This document shows, piece by piece, positions 35,597-47,598 of a stretch of DNA of 64,000 bases (its first letter is position 1; every line of letters starts with the position of its first letter). The notes beneath the pieces were generated by a model. That model was not told the origin of the DNA. It saw only the letters and a program-made list of their open reading frames with translations, and did not search any database. The stretch is taken from NCBI GenBank assembly GCA_019914945.1, contig CM034105.1:5208001-5272000 (forward strand). The letters are read 5' to 3'. A program made the position numbers and the translations under genes. This DNA is from Typha latifolia (lineage: Eukaryota; Streptophyta; Magnoliopsida; Poales; Typhaceae).

Positions 35597-36900
35597 TTGC
35601 AGGCATTTTACTGTACAGTGCGGACTTTTTACGGTGCAACGTGCACATATTTCTTTATACTGCGGACATATTTTTTTACATATTTAGAGGTAACGAAGAC
35701 TTATATATATAATGCGGATATTTTACTATGTAGTGTAGACATATTTTCTTCAAATAATTTTTTTTACATATTTAAATGTAATGCAAACTTATATTGACAG
35801 TGTGGGTTTTTTACTATATAATGCAGACATATTTACTTACACTATAGAAAAAATTTGTTTCATATTTAAATGTAATGCAGACTTATATAGGTAGCGTGGA
35901 CATATTTTCTTGCATTGTAGATATTTTTTGCATATTTTAATATAATGCAAGATTTATATATGTAGTGTGGGTTTTTAGCTATGCATTGGGCTATCAAAAT
36001 AAACGAGCGGCTCGGGCTCGACTCTAGCTCAGCTCGACTGAAGCTCAAGCTCGGCTCGGCTAGAGTTGAGCTAAGCGCGTGTCGGGTTAGAAGGCTCGAA
36101 AATAATTTTGAGCCGAGCCTGAGTTGGAGCCGAGTCGCTTAGGCTCGGTCTGATAGGCTGAGTATAAAAGGGATTTCAATTCAAACCCTAAATCCCTAAT
36201 TCCAATCTTCTCACCCCAACTTCCCTAGTCTACTTAGTCGCTCAAAGGCTCTCCATATCGCTCAAAGCCTTAGCCCACCTCCTCCTCCACCGTGGCTCAC
36301 CTCCTCCTCCTTCCCTAACCCAGCTCCTCATCATCCTCCTCAAGTTGTCACCCCATGCTCACCTTGTCCATCTCCACCGTGACCCACCTTCTCCTCCTTT
36401 GGCAAACCGTCATCGTCCTCCCTTCGCTAAGACTCGTCTCCTCGTCCTTCTCCACCACGGGCCACCTCCTCCTTCTTCGGCAAGCCGACTCCTCCTTATC
36501 CTCCTCCTCAAGCTGTCACCCCCTGCTCATCTTCCTCCTCAAGCCGTTGTTGCCTCATCATCGTCCTCCTCCTCCTTCACTAAGCCACCATCTCATTCTC
36601 CTCGTCCTTATTTCAACTTAAATAGATTGTGACTCAGTTTTGACTCGATCTGGCTTGATTCAGCTCAGCTTGAATAAGGCTTAATAGTATGCTCAATTCA
36701 GGCTCAAGCTCGTCTTGGACTTGATCTGGCACGGCTCAAGTTGAGCTGAGCTGAGGCTGAGCGTGAGCTGGCTCACTCAGGCTTGGCTCGTTTTACACCC
36801 TTAGTTATGCAATGCAAATATAATTCCTTGAATTGCAAATAAATTTCTTGCATATTTAAATATAATATAAACTTATATATATATATATATATATATATCG
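35597..36900. repeat. Degenerate minisatellite, about 70-90 bp unit, interrupted
   Basis: A unit with CATATTTAAATGTAATGCA, then ACTTATATA, then GGACATATTTTCTT recurs at about 35680, 35767, 35858, 35930 and again at 36849. Spacing varies from about 70 to 90 bases and copies are diverged. The array is split by the element at 35986-36803 and ends in an (AT)n run near 36870-36897. Confidence 0.65.
35986..36803. mobile_element. hAT-like non-autonomous element rich in GAGC/GCTC motifs
   Basis: Flanked by GCTATGCA (35978-35985) and GTTATGCA (36804-36811), 7 of 8 bases alike, and it splits a minisatellite. Ends are inverted: TTGGGCTATCAAAATAAACGAGC against, read inward from the right, TAAGGGTGTAAAACGAGCC. 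Both subterminal regions are packed with GCTCGG, GAGCTG and CTCAAGCTC words, as in hAT binding regions. The middle (36230-36600) is a CT-rich block of CTCCTCCTCC type. The open frames at 36345-36632 lie in that block and are not genes. Confidence 0.7.
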
Positions 36901-36903
36901 AGC

Positions 36904-38239
36904 TTTTTGCCATGTAACACGGGCACCTTTCGTTGCACTAAGAGAAATGCATATCTATGCTGATCCACTACTCTCATAAATGGCCCAACCCACAATGCAT
37001 GCATATTTTTATAATTTTTTTAGTCTTACATTAGATATTTACTAAACTATATATCAATATATAAGTATGTTCTTATAAAAGATAACTAAAATATCTTCAT
37101 ATAAGCCCATTAAACTCAGCCAAATAAAATATAATTTTGTTTATATTTAACACGTTATGTCAGACCCATTATATTTAACCTCAACTCAATATCTAATGGG
37201 CTAATGAGCGATAACGGACTAGAATATTCTAGCCCGGCCCAGCCCAAGTAATTGATGAGTCAGATTATGAACAAATATTTAAGTCCAATTAATCCGAAAA
37301 GGTCGGCCTGGCCCAATGATCACGTCTAACCCCATATGAGTTAGAAAAGGAAACGCTCTCTCCTCTCCCATCTCATATTCACCTCAGACAAAGAACAAAG
37401 AAAAAAATTTCCATAGGGCCCTTCTCTTTCCTTCCCACAAAGCTTTCCCTCCTTCCTCCGATGAGCTCCTTGTACCTTCCTCTTGTATCCTCGTTAATGG
37501 CAAACTACCTTAAAAGGTCAAACTACCCAAGGTCCTCTAGATCTCCCAACCTCAAGGACCCTCCTCCGCCTTACGCGAGTATAGATGACGGCGGCACGGC
37601 AGAGGTCGACAATGACGAGGAGGAAGTGGAGGTTGAGTGATGGAGGGTAGTTCCCACACATTAGTTCTGTAGTGCTCTGTACTCTCTCTATGAAGCCTAA
37701 AATGTAGACTTATCTTCGCTTAATATACAAAATGAGTTACTACAAATATTAGTACTTGAGGTGTAATACGATTGTTATTAACATTAGACTTGCATGATAC
37801 TTTTCAATTATACTTTATATGAGTCACTAAGAACAAATGATACTTATATTAAGATGTGTAGATACATCAGTAACATTAATAAAGATTAAAAAGTATTTTC
37901 TACAAATTTTGGAAGTAGATAAAAATTTTGGAAATGATATTTTTTTATATAATTGCACTAAAAAAATCTTAAACTTGACATTAATGACATAAAAGGACAT
38001 GAATATGATAATAGATCAAACATAAAAGGAAAACAACAAGTTTATAATTCCTCTAGATGTCTCTCTACGTTGTTCATTGAATTCTCAACTGAGTAATATT
38101 TTGCTTGAAGATAAGATCCTATCGAAGTAGAGATCTCGACAGTCCTAGCTTAAAGATGGGGACCAAAACACTAAATCTTTTCATTCATATGCTAATAGTC
38201 AGAGGAAATTTAACCATATCTCTCCCTTATTTATTAATG
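36904..38239. other. Intergenic, nothing recognised
   Basis: AT-rich sequence without a plausible gene, clear repeat or transposon end. A less AT-rich stretch at 37340-37650 has short open runs but no family I know. Confidence 0.45.
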
Positions 38240-40220
38240 GACCCTTTATTTCCGACCCTAAGAATATAAGTCATTGCTTCTATAATTTCTACAAGTCCTT
38301 ATTTCAAGCTCTTTTGTTTCTTTGGTTGATGTGGATTGGACCTCTCTTATCCTCCTCAAGACCTTGACTTCTCTTCTCTTTGTGATTGATCCTTTCTTAG
38401 AAGACAAAATTAAATATGTTGTCATGGGACTTGTTGCGGATATAAGGCTCTTCAAAACTTTTGGGGTGTTATCAAGTGTGGTACTATTAAGATCTTCTCG
38501 AGTTTGTTTGAGGGTTCTGCACATTTAAAGAGTAATAATAAATCTCAAAAAAGAGGTGCTGCAACGGATAAAGATACTAGATCTATTAGTCTAATGAATC
38601 ACATCAAAAAGATTATTATCAAGGTCTTATCTAAGAGGCTTACACCATTCCTTAATTAGAGTATCATCCCAAATCAATCAGCTTTTATTAAATGAAGGAG
38701 TATTCTTGATAATTTCATGGCAGCTCAAGAACTTCTTTCTTAGTTTCACCGGTCAAAACTCCAGATCTTTTACTTAAGCTTGATTTGGGGAAGCACTTTG
38801 ATTATGTGAATTGATCTTTAATTTTTAGTATCTTCAAACCCTTGGGTTGTCCAGATAAGTGAATTTCCTAGACTCTTTCTTATTTAAATTTAGCTAGCTC
38901 CTCTACCTTGATCAATGTTCACCCTAGCCATTACTTTCGACTAAAGAGAGGCCTTAATCCCTTATCTCCTCTTTTGTTTATCTTAGTGGCTGACTTCAAT
39001 TGTCTGGTTAAAGTAAAGATTCAAGGCTAGCCACTCAAAATTGGATTATTCACCTCGGCTGACAGGTATTCTATCATATCCAAGTTTGAATGCCAAATCT
39101 CTCTCAAATGGCAACTGTTTAACTATGCTCAATGCAGTTCCATCAGCATTGTCCTCTTCCTTCTTATATTCTAGCTAGCAGATAACATTATATATAAGAT
39201 TAAAAATATTTCTGTGGCAAGGCAAGCGAAAGACAAATGGGTTCCACTGTCTAGTTAATTGAGAAAATGCCTATAAAAACTATCAAAGCAGACTAGGTGT
39301 ACTAAATCTTTGGGCCTGGAGCATCACACCTCTAGCAAAGTGGTGGTGGAAGCTCTTTGAGGATAATTGATCATATTCTTGGAAAGACTTTATTCTTGCA
39401 ACTTATTACCACAAGAGAATTCTCTCAAGGAACAAAGTCACTTCGCCTATTGTGATATTTGGAAGGGTTGGCCCTTGGTCTGATAGATGGGCTACAAACA
39501 TCTCATTTACTATCTTTTTTCTTGTGGCTCACCAAACTTGCACAGGGAGGAAAGAAAGCATAGGGAGTTAGTTATCAAAAGTTTAATTAAACGAAACTTT
39601 CTTCAATCTTCAGGACATTACACCGAGTAAATCCTTAGTCAAGCAAGAGATCCAAGACATCCATCTCATTCTCAAAGGCAAGCATCTTACAAAGGACATA
39701 GATAAAATTACTAAGTGTTTTAATCCTAGAGGTAACTAGATAGTCAAATTCCATTATAAATTATTAAAATTACTGAGGGATTGGGTCAGATTTTTTAAGC
39801 AGCATATGGAAGCTCACAATTTGAATCAAAGTTAAGGTGTTTCTATGGCTGGCACACTTCAACAGACTTCATACCAATGACTTTGATAAGAAAACGCTTA
39901 TGAGGTTCCACAACTTGTACACTTTGTAATGAATCTTAGGAATCAACCCAACACAATTGAATCTTTCAGTAATTTTAATAATATGGTGATAAAACTGATG
40001 AGAGAGAAACAATTGAATCTTTCAGCTCTCATCCTTTACTGCTGTAGCTTTCATGATTGAACTATCACACCTTTGGAGGAAATGAGAACTCTATTACCTT
40101 AGTAAGAGAAATATCTCCTTTGACTATCCATCAACTATCTTCTTTTACATTCTTACAATCTTGATATAATTGGGTTTAATCCATTCTTTCTATAAAAAAA
40201 AAAGTAAATAAATAAATAAG
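38240..40220 (+). pseudogene. LINE ORF2 pseudogene (reverse transcriptase)
   Basis: Broken frames give the reverse-transcriptase core of a plant LINE in order: a lead-in segment with PFLEDKIKYVVMGL; RSISLMNHIKKIIIKVLSKR (RPISL block); IIPNQSAFIK with RSILDNFMAAQELL (38660-38740); a lost catalytic region; then RLKRGLNPLSPLLFILVADF near 38940. Past 39300 are remnants of the downstream region. It ends in an A-rich tail, TATAAAAAAAAAAGTAAATA, near 40190-40210. Many stops and frameshifts make it inactive. Confidence 0.82.
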
Positions 40221-41009
40221 AGGGATTGGATACTAATTATTAGTTAAAGACAAATGCTTATTATGTTGAGAGGTACATATGCAAGAGAAAAATTTTAGCT
40301 AATCTCACATTTGAGATAGAAATTTTATCATTTCGAATATGGTTATACATATCCAATCTGTCGTTATAGATGGTTCATACCCATGAGACAGAAACTAAGG
40401 GTTTGAATTGTTAAAAGTGAGAGCTAGGAAGGCAAGTCTTTTCAAACCCATAACTCAGTTCAATATCATCCAAGTCTAAGTGGTAATCCTCACTGTGGAT
40501 TAATTACTTTTGTTAGGTCAAAAGTTTAGGTTTGTCAACTCCACAACTTGTCCTCCGGAACTCACGCCAAACATTAATTAGACCAAAAGGAAGGTAATAA
40601 ACCACAGCAGCATCCTTTCCTTGAATGCAAGCTATTCCTTCCTATACGATGGCATGTTAGCTAAATTTTGAAACCACCCAACAGCAAGTCACAAGTGTTC
40701 GTTACATCACATAAATGGCAATACATATGATTTCTTTTCATTAAAAGTAATCGTGCTACCTCTGAAACCTTCCTCTCTCCTACACATTTTCCAAAGAAGA
40801 TCTTTGGTTGAGACCCACCAAACCCCCATTTAAGAGTTTAGAGGACTTTCTCAAGTCTTAACTACCCAAATTTGGTCCACCGTTAGGTCTCTTTGGTGCT
40901 TCTTTACCAATAGTCTACCAATTCCAAACTGCCCAAAAGAAGTCAAAACAAAGTTAATTTCTTCCACGGCTGAGTTACATAGTTGTTAATTCTCCACCAA
41001 AACTATCCA
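40221..41009. other. Upstream region of the polygalacturonase gene
   Basis: AT-rich non-coding sequence between the LINE tail and the polygalacturonase TATA box. I see no gene or repeat array. Confidence 0.5.
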
Positions 41010-41018
41010 TTATATATA
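41010..41018 (+). promoter_or_regulatory. TATA box of the polygalacturonase gene
   Basis: TTATATATAAC lies about 60 bases before the ATG at 41072, leaving room for a short leader of roughly 25-30 bases. Confidence 0.6.
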
Positions 41019-41071
41019 ACTGTATAACCTTCCTCTCTCATTGATCAATTCCTCAGCGTTTACACATTCCA

Positions 41072-44000
41072 ATGGCAGAGCTCATGCACTTGTTTCTCCT
41101 CTCATTGCTCTACTTCTACTCCTTACCTGGAGCAAATGCAGTCTATAACATTCAAGATTATGGGGCCAAACCCGACGGCACAACGGACTCGGCCCGGTCG
41201 ATAATTAGGGCTTGGGCTGCCGCCTGTGGCTCGGCCCGGCCTGCTACCATTCATGTACCCACTGGGAATTTCCTGGTGAGCCAGGCTAGTTTTTCTGGAC
41301 CATGCAAGAGTGCTGCAATTAAGTTCTGGATTGAGGGGACGATCGTCGCGCCGGCCGGCTACGGCGGAAACAGGTCTTCGGGGAAGTGGATCTCGTTTAG
41401 TAAAGTCGACGGTGTGTCGATATCCGGGGGGAGCCTCGACGGACGGGGAGCGGCTCTCTGGAGTTGCAAATTGGCCGGCCGGAGTTGTCCGACTGGTGCA
41501 TCGGTACGTTAACAAGCTCAAGTTGTAGCACTAGTAGTCAGCAATTAACTTAGCATAGAATACTATATATGTAGTGCAATATTGTCAATATCAAATGTTT
41601 CCTTGCTTAGAACTTGTTCACATTAATTTCCCAGAAGAAAACTTAGTTTATTTGTTGTGTACTACCACCCACTTTTATTTGTTTTCTTAAAAAAAATGCC
41701 TCCTTTCCGTTAATAAGGAATTCTTTCAGGACACTCTAACTTTTGGGTCAAATGAAAATTTATTAAAAAAACAAACCTTATTATTGTTAGCACTTTGTAT
41801 TTTACTTTTATTATCTCAAAATGCTTGTTATCGGTTACTATACATATAAATATATATTATACCTATCAAAGTTTACTCACATATAAAATAGAGTATCATT
41901 ACCTCATCCCCTCTCTGGGAGATAAGTAGATAACCTTGTCTAAAGAAATTCGAAGTATATATTATCACTTTTATTCTAAAGAATAATGAAATATTCTCTA
42001 TTCGACTAAATTTAAAGAAAATATTCTAAAGAGATAAAATATATAAGTATTAAGTATAATAGTGATTTTATTTACATTTGCTAAATACTTATATACTAAG
42101 GTGTCCTAAAAAATTAATCCATAAATGATATAATATGTTAAAGTAATGATAAATAAAAATAGTATAAGATTATAAACTCTAATTTTCTTTTGTAAAACCT
42201 GATCCTCGCATGCAGTCACTGACGTTCACTAACTCGAAGAACGTGGCGATCGACGGCCTGACGTCGATCAACGCCGAGCTCTTCCACATCGTTATCCTCC
42301 GCTGCCATGGCGTGACGGTGAACGGCGTCAACATTCGCGCCCCGGGGAACAGCCCTAACACCGACGGCATCCACGTCCAGATGTCCACCGGTGTGACGAT
42401 CGTCCAGGCGAACATAAAGACCGGCGACGACTGCATCTCCGTCGGCCCGGGCACCGCCCACCTCTGGATCGAGCGCGTCTTCTGCGGCCCCGGCCATGGG
42501 ATCAGGTGAGCATTCTATGAACTTTGCATGGCTCTCTTCTTAGAAATTAAAATTTTAATTTTTAAAGGTGCAAGTATTTACCTTATATTTATGATATGAA
42601 TCAACTCATCTTCTAGTTTGGGTCCACCTGTCAAGCTATACCTTTGTGGATTTGTAGGTAGACCTAACCAACTATAATAAAAAAGTATGGGATACTTACA
42701 CTTAGAACCTTGAACTATTAAAAATATCTCTCTCAGTTTGATAACATAAATAAATTAATTAAAAAGAAAATACTAAAATACCTCTTAAAAAGCAAGAATA
42801 TTTTGATAAACTAAAACTTGACTCTCTTCTTCCCTTAAAAATATAAAAATAAACTAATTAAGTAGATCGGAGTTTGTATTTATAAATAATAAAAGGAGAG
42901 GAAATTATGTATAGTATAGTGATCAATTTAGGGTGTGGTCGTGTGGGTGTTAATAGTGCTATTTTTCAGCCAAGACCTTGTCTTGTTTAAAATTATATAT
43001 TAAGAATGTTATGTTCATGGCTCTAAATTATAGCCCATTATCATATAAACCCTCTCAACTCGCTTTAAACAAAAATATGAAATAATCATCTTATTTTCCG
43101 CTAAAATAAGAAAAAATTGATCCGAAGGTGGGAATAACTTTCAAGGTTTTATATGATTAATGTGTCACAAAAATATAAATAGAATATATATAGATAAAAG
43201 AGTGGGTTAAGGGTATCAAATATTAAAATAGTGTGCAGTTTTCTAATCAATGTTATGCTCTTGGATTAATTTGGTGTTAAACTTGTTGGGTTATTTATTT
43301 TTCTTGTTAGCATTGGAAGTTTGGGCAAAGGACAAGGAGGGCTCCCGGAGGAAGGTGTGGAGAACGTAACAGTGAAGACGACGACGTTCTTCGGTACTCA
43401 AAACGGTGTTCGAATTAAGACATGGGGGACAGGCCGACGAGGGAATGTAAGTCGAGTCGTCTTCGAGAACGCGGTAATGAAGAATGTCCAAAACCCTATC
43501 ATCATTGATCAAAACTATTGCCCCACTAAAAAAGGTTGCCCTAATAAGGTATATATCTGTGCACCTTATCATATGGATATTTATCGTTCAATTCTTATAT
43601 TTTGCTATTCTTTTTACTAAAACAGCCCACCGTTAATTTTAAACTAATGATAACTAATTGAATAGAAATTTTTTTTCTAAGAATTTAATTAAAAAATTTA
43701 TATATTTTTTTTCTCTCTAAATATTTCACCAAAGAAGGATAGTCTTTGTTGAGGAATATAAAAAACCATGAAGAATAACCCTCAAGTCATCAACTGGAAA
43801 TCTAAAATGCTGAAAAAGTTGGCATGAACCAAACAAACTCTTGAAAATATAGTATAGTATGTGACATATAATTTTCCCTTAAACTTCTTCATAAGATGCT
43901 GCTTATTTAATATATGCGTTCAATTCCAGAGTTCTGGCATCAAAGTCAGCCAGGTGAAGTATGTGGGGATCCATGGGACATCAGCAACGCAGGTAGCAGT

Positions 44001-44148
44001 AAATTTCGACTGCAGCCCAAGTAATCCATGCAGCGGAATTAGCTTGCAGGACATCAAGCTCAGCTATCAGAACCAAAGAGCACACTCTTACTGCAAACAT
44101 GCCTATGGGATTGCCTCTGGCTCAGTAGTTCCTCCAAGCTGCCTATAA
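41072..44148 (+). CDS. Polygalacturonase (GH28), secreted
   Basis: Hydrolyses alpha-1,4-galacturonan of pectin in the cell wall. Four exons join in frame with GT-AG introns: 41072-41503, 42216-42505, 43311-43548 and 43930-44148, giving 392 residues, the usual family length. A hydrophobic N-terminus (LFLLSLLYFYSLPGANA) is a signal peptide of about 23 residues. The four conserved GH28 motifs are present: SPNTDG, TGDDC with the catalytic aspartates, CGPGHGISIGSLG, and RIK in NGVRIKTWGTG. Cysteines near the C-terminus (CSPSNPC, SYCKHAYG, PPSCL) fit the plant family. Exon 2 is strongly GC-rich while the introns are AT-rich. Sequence resembles the pollen/exo-polygalacturonase clade, which is inference. 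No defect is visible. Confidence 0.95.
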
Positions 44149-44868
44149 TTTTATTATACATATATAAATACTAGTAATTGATAGCAATACGACATTAAAA
44201 TAGACACACTCCAATGTGTTCTTCATCTTCTTTAATTAGTTATTCTGTGGGTCTTAGGGATCGAGTAATATTGTAGAGTAAACTTTGTGCTCTTGTCTTT
44301 ACTGTAGATGTATGCTGTTGAACTGAGTGATGTTCACTGCACTTTTGATCATTGCCTCAAGTCTGCTTGAAGAATGATATAAGGTTATGGATTATCAAAG
44401 ATAATGATCTGGATGAGAGGTTGGAAAAAAAAATTATTACTCCAAGGACATGAAGAAGAGGTTGATAGAGATCTAACAAGATGCATCCCTCCTTGAAGAG
44501 GAAGACTAATCATAGATCCCCATGACAGAGAAAACACATCAACCTAATGCCAATCTTTGATCTTTTTTCACATCTCTCTCGATCGCTTTCTTAGTTTCTT
44601 CTCTTCGAGTTCACAGTTCAGCAGTCACGCTCACGCAGCCAACAGAAACCCTCCCCTCCCCTACTCCTCAAGGGAAGCTACTAAATTAACCTCCGATTAA
44701 TCCACACGTCCGGCAAGTGACAAAAGTGGGTCCCCGCGATACGTGTCGACTTGACTGCGGAGAAAGAAAGAGAGTTCCGTTCGGAACGCCGGCACAAGAT
44801 GCCCGTACTTCTCTCTGTTTACACCCGACGACCGAGGAAAAGTAAAAAAAAAAAATAAAGAAAGAAAA
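44149..44868. other. 3' flank of the polygalacturonase gene, nothing else recognised
   Basis: Contains the presumed 3' UTR followed by non-coding sequence. No gene or repeat array recognised. Confidence 0.5.
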
Positions 44869-45403
44869 ACACGCTATTTTTTTTTTTACCGAAATATACT
44901 TCTCTCGTATTTACCATCGGACTGGATCTAATTTACCGTAGCCTTAACAAAATTATTAAAATACTAATCAGTTCAGTATTTTTATAGTGTGCTAAACTGA
45001 TTAGCGTTTTTATTTAAAAATAAAACGCTTAAGGAGCAGTTTATTTATTATAAACTAGATTTCCTTTTAATTTTTTTTACCGAAATAGATTATATCTCAA
45101 ACTTATTATCAAATAAGGTCTAATTTACTATAGCTCTAATAAAAATACTAAATTAATCAATGTTTTTAAAAACGCTAATCAGTTCAGCATTTTTTTCGCC
45201 GGATAATTTTTTTTCTTTAACTGCTAAAAGATTAAGTTAAAGAAATTTATATACATAAAATACTAATTAGTTCAACATTTTAGGATCAGACTTAACTAAT
45301 CAGTATATTTACTTGTAGATAAAATAATAATTAATTCAACGTTTTTATTATGGCTACACAGATCTCATTCGACAATAAATTTAAAGAGTAGTCTAGTGTG
45401 CGT
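44869..45403. mobile_element. Palindrome-rich MITE-like element
   Basis: Holds repeated short hairpins of the type ATACTAATCAGTTCAGTATT (44966, 45164, 45255 and 45320 regions). It also holds two diverged direct copies of a unit starting TTTTACCGAAATA (44887 and 45077). Its ends are weakly inverted (ACACGCTATTTT against ACACTAGACTACTCTTT). The same hairpin words occur in the element at 50682-51537, so both belong to one loosely related group. No coding capacity. Confidence 0.5.
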
Positions 45404-46209
45404 TGTAGCTCGATTTTAACTTACTCTATAATGATTCAAACATAAGTATTCAGACCAAATTACAACGGTTGAAATTTCCATTGAAACTAACGAACTTTCA
45501 ATGGGAGTAAGGACTATATTTCTGTGGGAGTACTTAAAGTTCTCTCTTCTTTTTTTTCTATATGTCAAATTAATAGTTGATTAAACCATTGCAACTTGTG
45601 CTTAAGTTTGAAGTACATAGGGGGTGAGTTGAAATTGAATCGTACCATACCGAGATAAATTGTAACTATTCATGACTATAATAGCACCAAGTAATAGGAT
45701 TTAATCACATAATAATTACTAAAAGTTTTTGTAATTAAAAGGGACTTAAAGTGCTATATTTATTTTTACAACTAGCTAAGTATTTCACTCCTTTTCATAA
45801 AATCTTTCTCATTTTTATATTTTACATATTGCAAATTTGTATAAAAAGAGAAAATATTTAAAAAAGAATGTTAGAAAATTTAACAATTTTAATCGAAGGT
45901 TATCTCTACGATGAAAAAAGAAAGATTAAGCGAAAATTTACGTGCTCAAGTTCTGAGCCTAAGTTAAAGTCGGCTTGCTCAAGCTCAGCTGATTTATATT
46001 GTACTTTTAAAGACTATTTTACGTTCAATTAAGAGGAAAGAAATAGAGCAAAATCGAGGATAAAAAAATGCTATTATAATTATGAGTTTATAAAAATTTA
46101 CAAACAACAACAAACTTTTGCTGTTGTCTTTTATAAATCTTTGATAAATACTACTGTACAACAGATTAATGGGATAGATAAACGAAACCACTGTACAAAA
46201 CTCTGTGAA

Positions 46210-46210
<1 letters not shown>

Positions 46211-46249
<39 letters not shown>
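46211..46249. repeat. (TA)n microsatellite
   Basis: About 19 TA units upstream of the BIR1-like gene. The open frame before it (45994-46191, minus) has no recognisable product. Confidence 0.9.
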
Positions 46250-46250
<1 letters not shown>

Positions 46251-46720
46251 CCATATAGATTCCTAAACTAAGGAAATTATGTGGATATAAAAAAAATTTA
46301 AGGTATGTCAATGGAATCGGTGATAATTATTAAAAACAAAATCAGATCCAATTAAAGGGTTCCTGGAAAAGAATCCCTTGTTCAAAGCGCGGCTAGAAAA
46401 GAATGTCTACTCTAAGGAATAGTAGTGAGAATGAGAGAGAAAATAGTAAGCATAAAGACGGAGAAACTGATGGTAGTGCACACGGAATCCTTTCAACTGA
46501 CGCCACTCCACCACTAAGTTTCATCTAATACTTGCAATTATGACTTTAATCTCCGCGAGTGTCCCGGTCTCTCCCCTCTCTCTGGTCCCTCGTTGATTTC
46601 CGCGTTCTCACGTCGCCTACGACCCCACCTTCCCTTCCTGGGGAAGTCTTTTAGGCATAAGTTTCCTTGGTCGGGCTCCATGCTTCTCCATCTCTCTCTC
46701 TCTCTATATGGGACTCGCTG

Positions 46721-47519
46721 GTGAGCGATTATTCTTCTTTATTTTTTATTTTGTTATGTTTTTTTATTAATTTCAAGCTAACACATCTAGGCTCTGGTTT
46801 TTACGCTTTGGTGAGCTTACTGCCATCTGGGTCTTTGATGGGTTGGATCAAGATGATGTTTTTATGAAATTTCTCCATGGAAATGTGCTTGAATCTTGGT
46901 GGGTGTTGGACGGTGATGGTGAATTGGGCTCAAGGCTTGATTTAGGTGGAAATAGAAGTTGGAAATATATGTCGATGCTTATGATGTTATGAGTAATTGA
47001 ATTGATTTTCTTTCACTATATGGATCTTTTGCCTAGTTCATTTTCTTTTCCAGTGCTGTTTTATGCTTCTATGTTCTGGCCTTACTTGTTTTTAGTAGTT
47101 GAGAAATGAGAATTAAGGAGGAGCTTTATAAGTTTCTGTCTTTAATAATTCTGCTAAACATCCATATGGATTAGTGTGGACATTTTGGCTTCAGATAGCT
47201 TGTTGGAGTGTAAATTTGATTGAAGTACCTTCTGACTTTAAAGAGAGCATCTGCCTTGATGAGCTAGTTCTTGTGTTATCTCCTTTAATGAGTGTGTACT
47301 CTTTGCTAAAGTGATTTCATGCTTAGTCTTGTTCCTGTTACTTTGTTTACTTGTTTATTTCAATAATCATGGAAAATATGCTTTTAAGTTGTTTAGGGTA
47401 GTAATGATAAATTTAAACATCAAGCCTGTCTTGACTGTTTTGTGGTAAGTATTCCATTGGTAAATGTTTCTTTTTGGTGGTCTTCAACATATTAGTAACT
47501 TGAACTATTTTTTGTGTAG
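46721..47519 (+). other. Probable 5' UTR intron of the BIR1-like gene
   Basis: A donor CTCGCTG then GTGAGC at 46720/46721, after a CT-rich leader, and an acceptor TTTTTTGTGTAG at 47519 would remove about 800 bases of non-coding sequence. The start codon follows at 47599. This is a splice-site reading only. Confidence 0.45.
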
Positions 47520-47598
47520 GTGAAGTCACAAACTGAGAAGTTGTAGAGAACTGTCTTGGCTATTTAAATTCGCTAGAGGTGCAGCAATTGATATACTC

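Noticed and set aside
36345..36632. Two overlapping frames rich in Ser, Pro and Leu
   Set aside because: They come from a CTC/CCT repeat block in the middle of a non-autonomous transposon.
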